Below, one piece after another: positions 34,299 to 43,461 of a stretch of DNA of 64,000 nucleotides. The notes below the pieces were generated by a model. That model did no database searches. It saw only the letters and a list, made by a program, of their open reading frames with translations, and was not told the origin of the DNA. The first letter of the stretch is position 1, and every line of letters starts with the position of its first letter. A program made the translations under genes and the position numbers. Origin of the DNA: Phytophthora colocasiae (lineage: Eukaryota; Oomycota; Peronosporomycetes; Peronosporales; Peronosporaceae); NCBI GenBank assembly GCA_018806915.1, contig JAGKQI010000075.1, positions 310,001 to 374,000 on the forward strand. Direction: 5' to 3'.

Positions 34299-37200
34299 GT
34301 GTAGCTGACTTGCCTTGCCATGCACTCGCGATTGCTGTTACTTGATAATATCCAGCCGCCCATATAATATCTTGTACTTCTTCTGTCGAATAAATGATTC
34401 CTTCAAACACTGCTTTGTTGCGAAGTCTCCACAAGAGCACAGGGGTGACTGTTGTCCAGACCTTCCAGAGTGTTGCCATTGCAAGGTCATGCTCCTTGAT
34501 CCATCTTGTTGTACATTCCTGCGCGACCGCCATAAAGTTGACTGTTATTGCCGGTGTCTGTCTGGTTGCTATGTTTACGAGGAGGGTTTCTCGCTCGTCC
34601 TGACTGGTTTCTCGTGCCATCCATCGATCGATCCAGATTTTCCAAGAAGCTCTGGCTCTACTACATTCCCATGTGATATGATCAATAGTTTCCTCGCTGC
34701 AATTGCATTGTAGAGCTGGACAGTCTCGATACTCTGGCCACCCTGCATGATAAAGATTTACCTTCCCCAAAGCCAACCGGTAAATAGTCCAGTTCTGATA
34801 GTCGGTAAACAGCCCTTGAGTTCTCCACAGTTGCCGCGGGGTTTGAACCGAAGCTGCTTTACCCCATCTTGAAACGCTCACGAATTGCTTTATCTGTTCG
34901 ATTACTGGTCCCATCTTGTACTTGGCTTTTCTCCTAAAGTGTTTGGTTCTCTGCTTTTGTAGATTGAAACTAAGAGTCTTCGCTGCTCCTGGTTGCTGTT
35001 GGCTCCATGGGTAATCTGCAGTCTCTAGTGTTGCCTCAAACGCTATTCCCCAGTAAAATTCCCACTCCTCAATAAGAAGATAATCATGTGATTTCCTAAA
35101 TTGATCATCCACCGCTTCTATCTCCCATGACATTCCACCCGGTGTTCTTCGAACAGTAAGAACTTGTTGAGTATTCCCTGCTCTGCTAGTTGTAGCTATC
35201 ACCGTGTTTCGTTCTTGTCCTTTTCTCCACTTTAATTTCTCCGACAGTTGCGGTTGATTAATTGCCTTGATTTCGCTGTGATCCCGACCCCAAGCCTGCC
35301 ATGGTATGCTTATCATAATATTACGACACCACTTGGTCACTTGTTTGAGGTGCGCTCCCAGTTGTTTTCCTGCTACCATAGGTACTGTGATTGTTGCTGC
35401 ATATTCCCCGGCCATTGTCCGCTCTGGTTCCAGCTCCACCACGATATCTGTCATTTTGGTCGATCTTATTGCTGGATATTCCTTTTCTTTTAACGGCTTC
35501 CCATTTTCATTAATTACACACCCATTGTCATGCCACAGGGAATTCAATAAAAACTCTGTTTGTGCAGCGGTCAATTTTCTTGTCGTGATATTCTGCGTTG
35601 AGAAACGAATCTTGTCGTGATCTAGCTGGTAACTTGAACTTCGCGCAGCCCCAGCACTGATAATACTTTTGATATCGTTCCGTTCTGCTTCAGATGGTAC
35701 TATTCCAGCTGATTGAGCCTCCCACAATTCCACTACTCCAACCGCCTGTGAAGTTGTCACTGGTGCTCCTCGTTTTTCTCGAAGCTGTTCTTTGAGCATT
35801 TGCTGTTCTGTAGGTCTGAAGAAGCAGCCTGATGTTTCACATGTTTTACTTCTATGAACCGTCTCATGCCAGGCTACTGAATACTCGTCTTCCTCAGTTT
35901 GTATCCATCGTTCAGCCATGTTACATCTGGTGGCTTGAAGCGCCGAGTGAATATCTTGTAGTCCTAGACCCCCATCGTTTCTCGGAGCGAAAACCAGAGC
36001 TGGGTTCAATTTGTGTTTCGAGGTTACTGTTGCTGTTTTCGCGTTCCAAACAAAATTTTTCTGAAGGTTTTCCAGTAGTTTCATCACTGCTTTTGAAGGC
36101 AGATACTGCTTGCCTGTGTACAAAATACTCGGAAGTGCCACTACGTTAAAGAGAAGCACGCGTTGGTTGACTGAATTACTCATAGTTGACGCGATCTTCA
36201 GCCTTTTTTGGATCTTATTTACCCGGATCTCCCAATTTTCAAGGGAAGTATCATTATTTCCCACCCAATATCCCAGCTGCCGTGTACTTGCGTTCGGATC
36301 TAGCACCGGAAACCCATTCCATTTGACTGGAGTCCCGTTGGAATTCATTCCAATCAGTATACTCTTTTCTGGTTGAACTTGGAGACCCGACATGCTCCCA
36401 AATTCCGCTAATAATTCTTTTACTTGATCCAGTTCCTCCAGCGAACTCATGAACACTGTACTATCATCCACAAATGACGAAAACTTGTGACGTACAGGCT
36501 GATTACCAGTAATTGCGATTCCTTTCAATTGTTGGTGTTGATTGATCGCTCTGCTGAGTGAATCGACCGCTAGTATGAATAGCAGTGGTGCCATTGGGCA
36601 TCCCTGTCGGATTCCTGAATTTACTCCCCATTCCTTCGAGAGTTTGCCGTTAACTTGATACTGCGCTGTCGTTCCTTCATGCAGTTGGTGTATCACATTA
36701 AGGAACGTCTCCGAAAATCCATATCTTCTGAGAACTTTGATCATGTAAGCTCTATCCAACGTATCGTATGCTTTCCGTAGATCGAGGCATAGCACACCTG
36801 GGCTGCTGTTCCACGGAGTGTCCGATTTTTTTTCACTTTGCCCCAACACTGCCCGGAGTATTGTTATCGTTTTGTCGATGCTACGTCCTCTTACAAATCC
36901 TTGCTGACTTGAACTTATAAGCTTCGGTAGGACCTGATGCATCCGTTCTGCTAGGATTCTGCCAAATAATTTGTACGCCGTATTCAACAGTGCTATAGGT
37001 CTATAGTCCAGAGCATCACTTGAATCTCCTTTTTTTCTCAGTGGAACCACCGTTGCTTTAAGAAAGGATTTTGGAACTCCATCTCCCCCCATGATCGCGT
37101 TATACAGCTTTGTTAGACTTGGAGTTAACTGGTCTCCAAAATCTTTGTAAAAATCATGATTTAACCCCGTTGTCCCTGCTGTCTTATGTCTTTTCAGTTT

Positions 37201-38733
37201 CTGGATTGCCCCCCAAGTTTCCTGCTCAGTTATTGGTGCTACGATTGCAGCAGTCTCGTCCTTAGTAACTCTGATGTTCTCTGGTATGTTCACAAAGTTG
37301 TTGAGCCGTTCATCAAGCTCCTCCACATTAGTCGTAGCATGTGATTGAGCGAAAATGTGGCTCCACTCTGAAGCCATCCTCTCCTCAATTGGATAGTTGA
37401 TCTCGTAAAAGTGTCCTGCTGATGGTCGAATCTGCGAAATCGTCTGATTTCTTTGCCAGTCGGAATTACGCTTATAAAATCGTCGAATTTCTTCTGGAGA
37501 TCCAATTAATCTTTGACCAAACGATCTTGAAGCACGGATTCTTGCCGATTTGGCAAGATCTTCCATTAGCTGACCTCGAGTACTGCGCGGAGTCCGTGTT
37601 TCTGCTCGCAAAGTTCGAAAATATCGATCTGTTTGCTGTCTGTCTCTCCTTCTGGTTTCTCGTAACATTTCCTGCACTTGAGCTACCAACTTGTCCCATT
37701 CCGCCACTGGATGATCACTGGATTCAAATTGGTCAAGAAGGGGGACTAGCTTAGCTTCAATCGTGTCACGAATTCGCTGTGGTCGCCCACTAAGTATCGG
37801 ATAGTATGACTTTGTGCTATTGGAACGTGATTGTGGAGTTCCCGTTGCTAGCTCAAGACGGACTTCCTGGTGATCCGAATCGTGGGCTGGGCTTAAAACA
37901 TCAACCCATTGAGTTACCAGCATAGGCTCTCCTTTCACATAAAATCTATCCAGTCTGCTCGCTCCATCTTTCCTCCAAAATGTGAAATGCTGCAGTGGAT
38001 CATTATCTTCTTCTTCCATGTCAAGATCTCTGTTCATTTCTACCGCGTCTGTAAGCTCATGATTATCCACCAATTCCTTCAATTCCACGCTCTCACATCC
38101 AGCTGTGCTTGGTTTTCTTGCCACTACTCGGTCTTTCTTGGGCCTGAGCACACAGTTAAAATCACCTCCAATTATTACCGCTTCGTGATCCTTTAGCCAC
38201 AAATCGAGCTCCTTGAAAAACGCAGGTTTCTTCGCCTTATCTGAAGGAGCGTACACATTTACCACAAGCCAATTATTTACTTCAATAGCCATAATTCGGG
38301 GTGTCCATTCTTCTTCTCTCCATGGTTGTATTTTGCAGCTGAATTCAGGAGAACACATTATTCCCAATCCTGCTGACCTGGATTCCGTTGTTGTCCAATA
38401 ACTGAGTGGATTCTCAGTTCGTGCTAGTTGCCAAGTGCGTTGCCACGCTTCTTGTATTTCGCTGACTTCCTGTTTTGAACGTAGTGACGTTTCCTGTACC
38501 ATTATAATGTCTGGTTGTCTCCGTCCTCGTCTTCTTCTCCATCCATTGATCCATTTTCTTCTTGACTTCTTGGCGAAACCTCTCAGGTTTTGAGTGGCTA
38601 TCGTCATGTCGATTTCTTTTTTCTTGTGGAATTTCTCATTTAGTGCTGGCTCATCGAAGAGCGCCGCAATATTACTCAATTCAGCGTAATAATCTCCTTC
38701 AGGTAGCTCCAGACAGTGAATTGTATCTGTCAT
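34299..38733 (-). CDS. element B ORF2 5' part: APE endonuclease, reverse transcriptase, zinc finger
   Basis: The frame is open from ATG 38733 through the element A junction. Endonuclease blocks are IATQNLRGF, VQETSLRS, GGDFNCVLRP and DSDHQEV (residues about 40-310). The RT region has LKRHKTAGTTGLNHDFYK, DYRPIALLNTAYKLFGRI, SSQQGFVRGRSIDKTI, LDLRKAYDTLDR, GIRQGCPMAPLLF and the catalytic FVDDST (about residues 520-780). A C-terminal zf-RVT-type finger (LQCNCSEETIDHITWEC) lies near residue 1355. From 34280 leftward the frame enters element A and is no longer native; it stops by chance at 34195. The native continuation lies across element A at 24943-24355. The enzyme would nick DNA and prime reverse transcription from the target. 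There are no internal stops, so this is a young copy. Confidence 0.9.
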
Positions 38734-38736
38734 TTT

Positions 38737-41700
38737 CTACTGTTGGTTTTGGAGATTCTCCGTTGACTCCGGTACGGTCGCTATGGTCTTCGCAAACTTC
38801 GTCTCTAGGATAGCCCAGCATCCAACCGTATCCACCCCATGTATGGCTGCGTGTAGTTCGGGATTCACTTCCAATGTTTCAAAAAGCAGATCCAGGTGCC
38901 CGATCAGACTTTCAGGTATACTCCCCGTTGCCCCTGCTAGATTTGATAGTTCCTCCCTGTAAATAAGTGCTGCCAACACCATTCTTGACAGTTTTTGTCG
39001 CTCTGCTTCTCTACATAGCTTCAGAAGTTCGGAGTTGAGAAACTTTTGTTTCTTCATTGACCCCCAAAATGACCTCGCGTAAATATTGTAGGGATCATTC
39101 TTGCTTTTCACCTGGTCTTGGAAAGCAATCTTCCACTCCTGCAGCCACTGCTTTGATTCTATTGACCTCTCCATTGCGATCAATTGACTCATACAAGTAA
39201 CCAGGCATTCCCTACGATACGGTAGCGTCCATTCATCAAATACTGCATCTGTCATTGTACTTAGGATGTAGTCCGGCGACTGGAATTTCTGAAGCAGGGC
39301 CATAACGGCCTCAGGCGCCGTTCGAACTACTTTTTTCCATTGCGTTATATCCATGGGCATGGTTGGAAATGGAGCTTGCGTTTGCTGCCAAGTTGTACTT
39401 AGCTCATTCCACTCCATCTTTAACACTTGTTCCTTTAGTCTGTTTGTCCCCAACGAATTGTTTTCCCCAAAAAATCGACCCGTTCCCAAGCGATCCTTTT
39501 TGGAATTTGTGCTTCTGTCCACTTGGTCACTCCGCGATGCTTCTCCTTGATCCGACGGTGTCCATTCAGACGTTTGGTTTGAGGTTTCACTAGTTTGTGA
39601 GAAAGTAAAGGTTGATGATGGCCCAGTAAAATTTAAGTGGTGATGCCAGTCGTGGATCACTGCTGGCGTAACTGCAAATTCTTGCGCCCATTTCCTCACA
39701 GTATCTGCCACCGTTAAGTTTGCTGCCCGTAATGCTGCTCGTTTCTCTGGTGCCATTCCTTCCAACCCTTGAGCCACATATGTCTGCAATACTTGGCCTC
39801 CTTCTCCTTCACGTTGGTAATTCTCGTCTTGCTCCTCCTGACTGTGATTTTGCAGCTTCTCCTCCATCAATTCGTCTTCGTCCTCAATCTGATCTTCCGT
39901 CTCCCTCTCTTTCGCTGGAGAGGTTTCTTCCTCTGGTACTTGAACGTTGGATTCTATCTCCATCTGCGATTCCTCATTTCCGTGTAGGCTACCGTAGAAC
40001 CGAAGCCAGGAATAATGATCACCAGTGTATAAAAGTACAATCGGTTCAGCTTTCTTCCTGTTTTCTGGCTTACACGCTTTCTGGAGTGCAGCGACCCATC
40101 TCCTTGGTTTTCCAGCTTTCATCATCCTTTCCTTCGCAGAAAAGTATTCAAAGCCGCGAACTTTCACGTCTCCTGGTTCAAAGATGTTATAACATGCCGA
40201 GTTCATTCCGTTTCTGGCATCGACAGTGAAGATTGGCCGTCGTAGAATCTTCGCCATCATTCGTAACGTCTCCGTTGATCCCCAGTAGCGTACTGGAATC
40301 CTCGTGTCTAGTTTGGACGTGGTTTTACTCTGTTCAACAATGTAGTCTTGGTATTGAGTTTTGGATTGGCTTGCAGTGAGCTTTGGCTGATTACTCGTAT
40401 CGAAGACTCCTCCTCGTCTCGCCAAGTCTTTCAGTAAGCGAACTCGCTCATCATGGGGGTATTCTTGCTCAAAAAAATGGTTTGTAGCTGCGACTATTCC
40501 TTGTTTGATTTTTCCAGTAAGGTTTTCCAGAGGTACCACATTATCTTGCTGGCTGAAATCTTTCGCCAACAATGCCATTGCCACCGCATAGAATTGGCAA
40601 TTACCCGTCCTAGGTGTAGTTACCTGCTCAAGCCCGCAGTCTTGAAGTACTTGCAGTCCGGTTACTTCCTCATTGGGATACTTTGCCACATCTAATTGTA
40701 AACATGCATCATAGATTTCTTGTTCAGTTTTTCCTCGTTTTTCCACAATGAGTTTCTCCATAAGATCTCTCTGCTTCGTCATGGCACTGGAGCTGTTTCT
40801 GATTGCCCGATGGATTTCCTCTGTGATAGTCCTGCCTGTTTGTCTGGCCACTTGAGCTCTCTCTGCCTCTGGTTCCAAAGTTTGCTTTGAGGCTTCAACC
40901 GAATCAGTTTTACTTTCTTTACCGTCTTCTTCCTCCATACGTTTGCTGTGGTTTGGTAGGTCCTTCACCTCTGAACCTTTCGACTTCCTATTGTCATTCC
41001 CAGCCATTTTCCACTCGTTATCTGGATGCGTAGTGGAAATCATCCCTGAGGAATTATTATCCTCTCGTTTCAAGATCTGCATTGTTGGCTGTTTCTCAGC
41101 TTTTTGGTTGTTTGTCTTTGTTTCTGTTTTTTCCTGTTGTTCGTTCATCCAAAGCTGCTCAAGCTCTTCCACACTTGTTATTGTCGACGGTTGGCGAGGT
41201 AAAGTTTCAATATCTTCAGCAGTCACTTTCAAGCTGAATTGGGATTTCCAGAAGTCATCTGACGCCTTGCATACTGTTCGCATGTGCCCATTAGCTCCAC
41301 ACGAGAAGCATGGCGACGCAGGATTTCGGCTCACGTGATGAACCAAGATTTTGGTACCTTCCCAGTTGATGAAACGTATCCCATCGAGGAATTGAGGGCA
41401 ATGGTTGCATCGGAAAAATATGTCCCATGTATCTGTCTGAGGTATTTGTCCCGCTGTGGTAGGCTCTTGCCACGTATGATACACCCCTTGGAATTGTCTG
41501 TGAATGTACGCATCGATTGCTGCCTCGTCCAAAAAGCGAGATAGGTTGAGGAGTCTGACATGGTACCTGTCCCGTGGTAGTTCGTCCCTAATGCCATCTG
41601 CCCCAACTTGGCGTCCCCATACTGCTTTGGATCTGTCGGTACCGCCGGTAGCCGTCCCAGATTCTACCTCATGTGCATTTCGTAATGGAAACTTGCGATT

Positions 41701-43092
41701 CCTGAAATTCAACACTGTAAATTCCTTACTCCATTTGCTGGCCATTTCTCTCGTCCAAAAGATCAAGTGGATTGCATGCTGTCCTTGGTCATAACATATC
41801 TGCTTGGCTTCCTGTAACATTGCCGTGACTTTAGCTGGATCATTACCACTGTTGTTGATCCCAAGCAAGAACTCATGCGTCAGACGCTTTCTTGTCTGGA
41901 ATTGTGGGTAGATCTTGAACTCTGGATACAGCTTGAGGATCAGATCGCCTTCAACTTGCGCCTTGATGGTGTTCTGAATTTTTCGATAGGCTTGAGGATC
42001 GCATATACGTTTCAGAAAGTCTGGAAGTCTCGGGCACAAAATTGTGCCTTCCAAAATCCCTCTGATAATAGTACTTTCGATCTCGGTCGGCTTTCGGAGG
42101 TGACTAGGAAAACCGTATCGAATTTCACAGGTTTGTCGTAGTTCCTTGATTTGCTCAGGGGAGAATGCACTTTGAAGAAATCGGTAAATGGACGGCTTCC
42201 CTTCCGTCATTTCAATGTCCTCTATTCCTTCTTCCTTCTCGTGAGCTGGAAACAGCCGTTTTGACCACGGATTCGCTGCTGGGGCTGGTTTAGCTTGCAC
42301 TGATTTCACAAGTACGTCTAGCGTCTCACTCAAAGAGCTTCTGGACTTGTAAATGGCTCGTGTCATCGCTTGGAGGCGTGCTCTCCATTTTCTCGCATCA
42401 GCTTGCCCTTCCTCGACGTCGATCAGGAATAGCTTAACTATGAGATCCACTTCATCCTGTTCCAAAGCTGGGTATCTACGCCGTGCTGGAGGAAGGAATT
42501 CTTCGGGATGCTTAGCAAATACTTCTTCAAACATGATCTGCAAGTACTCTGTTTCACGTTCCGTTTCGATTGCCTGACTGAGAGTTTGGTCTCGCATTTG
42601 ATCCACTAAGAATGCATGCATTTCAGTGAAGCTCAGCTCCTCCATGTCAACATCGTCAAATATTGGTGGATCTTCTTTTTCTTCAGTTTCTTCCTGTTTC
42701 TGGGTTGATTTTTTCTTCTTTGTGTTCTCTCGTTGATTGCCCGTGGAAGTACCCGTGCTATCATCAGTCTCACCATCATCTCGTCCGTCTCTTTCTCGCG
42801 ATGACCTTGCAACCGGTTGATTTCCTGGTTTCTCCACAGTTGGTTCCTCCTCCGGCTGTGGGGACTGTGTTGTTACATCAGTGACTTCTTGTTTCTTGTT
42901 CGTTTCGACCTCCGACCTATCGGGAGGCACCCTTGGTACCTTCCTCCCAGGTGGATCTCCTTGGTCCTTCATGTCGTGACGTTCAATCCTCCGCTGGAAG
43001 ATCTTGTTACTCCGAATAGAAGGACGTATACTTAGATCAAGTCTTTCACCCTTGGATCTTTGTCTTTCACACTCTCTTTTGTGTTGATTCAC
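38737..43092 (-). CDS. element B ORF1: gag-like protein with CCHC knuckle and OTU-like protease
   Basis: The frame is uninterrupted at 1451 residues. The N-terminal 150 residues are highly charged. A middle region (about 155-490) is probably structural or RNA-binding. A single CCHC knuckle, CFSCGANGHMRTVC, lies near residue 595. Downstream is an OTU-like cysteine protease domain: TGNCQFYAVAMAL with the presumed nucleophile Cys832, then YWGSTETLRMMAKILRRPI, and GDHYSW with presumed catalytic His1026. This order matches OTU deubiquitinase families. An acidic linker and a helical tail of about 250 residues follow. The stop codon (TAG, 38737-38739) is 3 nt before the ORF2 start. The protease could process the ORF product or counter host ubiquitin signals; both ideas are inference. 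Confidence 0.85.
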   Translation of the reverse strand: MNQHKRECERQRSKGERLDLSIRPSIRSNKIFQRRIERHDMKDQGDPPGRKVPRVPPDRSEVETNKKQEVTDVTTQSPQPEEEPTVEKPGNQPVARSSRERDGRDDGETDDSTGTSTGNQRENTKKKKSTQKQEETEEKEDPPIFDDVDMEELSFTEMHAFLVDQMRDQTLSQAIETERETEYLQIMFEEVFAKHPEEFLPPARRRYPALEQDEVDLIVKLFLIDVEEGQADARKWRARLQAMTRAIYKSRSSLSETLDVLVKSVQAKPAPAANPWSKRLFPAHEKEEGIEDIEMTEGKPSIYRFLQSAFSPEQIKELRQTCEIRYGFPSHLRKPTEIESTIIRGILEGTILCPRLPDFLKRICDPQAYRKIQNTIKAQVEGDLILKLYPEFKIYPQFQTRKRLTHEFLLGINNSGNDPAKVTAMLQEAKQICYDQGQHAIHLIFWTREMASKWSKEFTVLNFRNRKFPLRNAHEVESGTATGGTDRSKAVWGRQVGADGIRDELPRDRYHVRLLNLSRFLDEAAIDAYIHRQFQGVYHTWQEPTTAGQIPQTDTWDIFFRCNHCPQFLDGIRFINWEGTKILVHHVSRNPASPCFSCGANGHMRTVCKASDDFWKSQFSLKVTAEDIETLPRQPSTITSVEELEQLWMNEQQEKTETKTNNQKAEKQPTMQILKREDNNSSGMISTTHPDNEWKMAGNDNRKSKGSEVKDLPNHSKRMEEEDGKESKTDSVEASKQTLEPEAERAQVARQTGRTITEEIHRAIRNSSSAMTKQRDLMEKLIVEKRGKTEQEIYDACLQLDVAKYPNEEVTGLQVLQDCGLEQVTTPRTGNCQFYAVAMALLAKDFSQQDNVVPLENLTGKIKQGIVAATNHFFEQEYPHDERVRLLKDLARRGGVFDTSNQPKLTASQSKTQYQDYIVEQSKTTSKLDTRIPVRYWGSTETLRMMAKILRRPIFTVDARNGMNSACYNIFEPGDVKVRGFEYFSAKERMMKAGKPRRWVAALQKACKPENRKKAEPIVLLYTGDHYSWLRFYGSLHGNEESQMEIESNVQVPEEETSPAKERETEDQIEDEDELMEEKLQNHSQEEQDENYQREGEGGQVLQTYVAQGLEGMAPEKRAALRAANLTVADTVRKWAQEFAVTPAVIHDWHHHLNFTGPSSTFTFSQTSETSNQTSEWTPSDQGEASRSDQVDRSTNSKKDRLGTGRFFGENNSLGTNRLKEQVLKMEWNELSTTWQQTQAPFPTMPMDITQWKKVVRTAPEAVMALLQKFQSPDYILSTMTDAVFDEWTLPYRRECLVTCMSQLIAMERSIESKQWLQEWKIAFQDQVKSKNDPYNIYARSFWGSMKKQKFLNSELLKLCREAERQKLSRMVLAALIYREELSNLAGATGSIPESLIGHLDLLFETLEVNPELHAAIHGVDTVGCWAILETKFAKTIATVPESTENLQNQQ

Positions 43093-43162
43093 ACCTCCTT
43101 CTGGAGAAGGCTCCTCCCAATCACGACCTCTCGTCGCGGCTTTCGCTGTAAAATCGGAAGTG

Positions 43163-43180
43163 AGGAAACGTTATAAAAAA
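43163..43180. repeat. 18-bp target-site duplication of element B (right copy)
   Basis: Exact copy of 24098-24115. The native sequence resumes at 43181 and should hold the displaced upstream region of TRAPPC4. Confidence 0.9.
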
Positions 43181-43461
43181 AAGACCAACGGGATTATTGG
43201 TGTCGCACACACTAATTACCCACCCTTATTCCTAATGCCCCCCCCTAAGTGTTAGGCTTGTACCTCTGACAGAAATTCCATCAGCCTTTGAGGGTTAAAC
43301 TGGAGTCCGTAGCAAGGCCCTGTTCGTACAACGGATTCTCCACGGAGTTTTTGTGGTCGGGGACTAGTCTGTCGATCGGCGGGTCATAGTAGCGTATCCC
43401 GCAGACTACGTCGTGAATCACCGGAAGAGTCTTTTCATTGAAGGAGAAGGTCTCCGTCGAT
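43181..43461. other. native flank of TRAPPC4 and unidentified minus-strand reading frame
   Basis: The first 80 bp are AT- and C-rich, with no gene. A minus-strand open frame ending at 43281 (SFNEKTLPVIHDVVCGIRYYDPP) looks protein-like and reads rightward into the MULE-like element at 43462. I do not recognise the protein. Its upstream part probably continues beyond 46135, but the frame there could not be settled. Confidence 0.4.

Larger units (their letters stand above)
24116..43162 (-). mobile_element. non-LTR retrotransposon B, about 9.7 kb, split by element A
   Basis: The element is bracketed by the 18-bp duplication at 24098-24115 and 43163-43180. It is transcribed leftward: a 70-bp leader, ORF1 (43092-38737), ORF2 from 38733, and a 3' UTR of about 240 bp ending near 24116 without a clear poly(A) tail. 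Without element A and one copy of its duplication, B is about 9,710 bp. B carries APE-type endonuclease and reverse transcriptase and two long intact ORFs, so it was probably competent until A inserted into the 3' part of ORF2. Confidence 0.9.
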
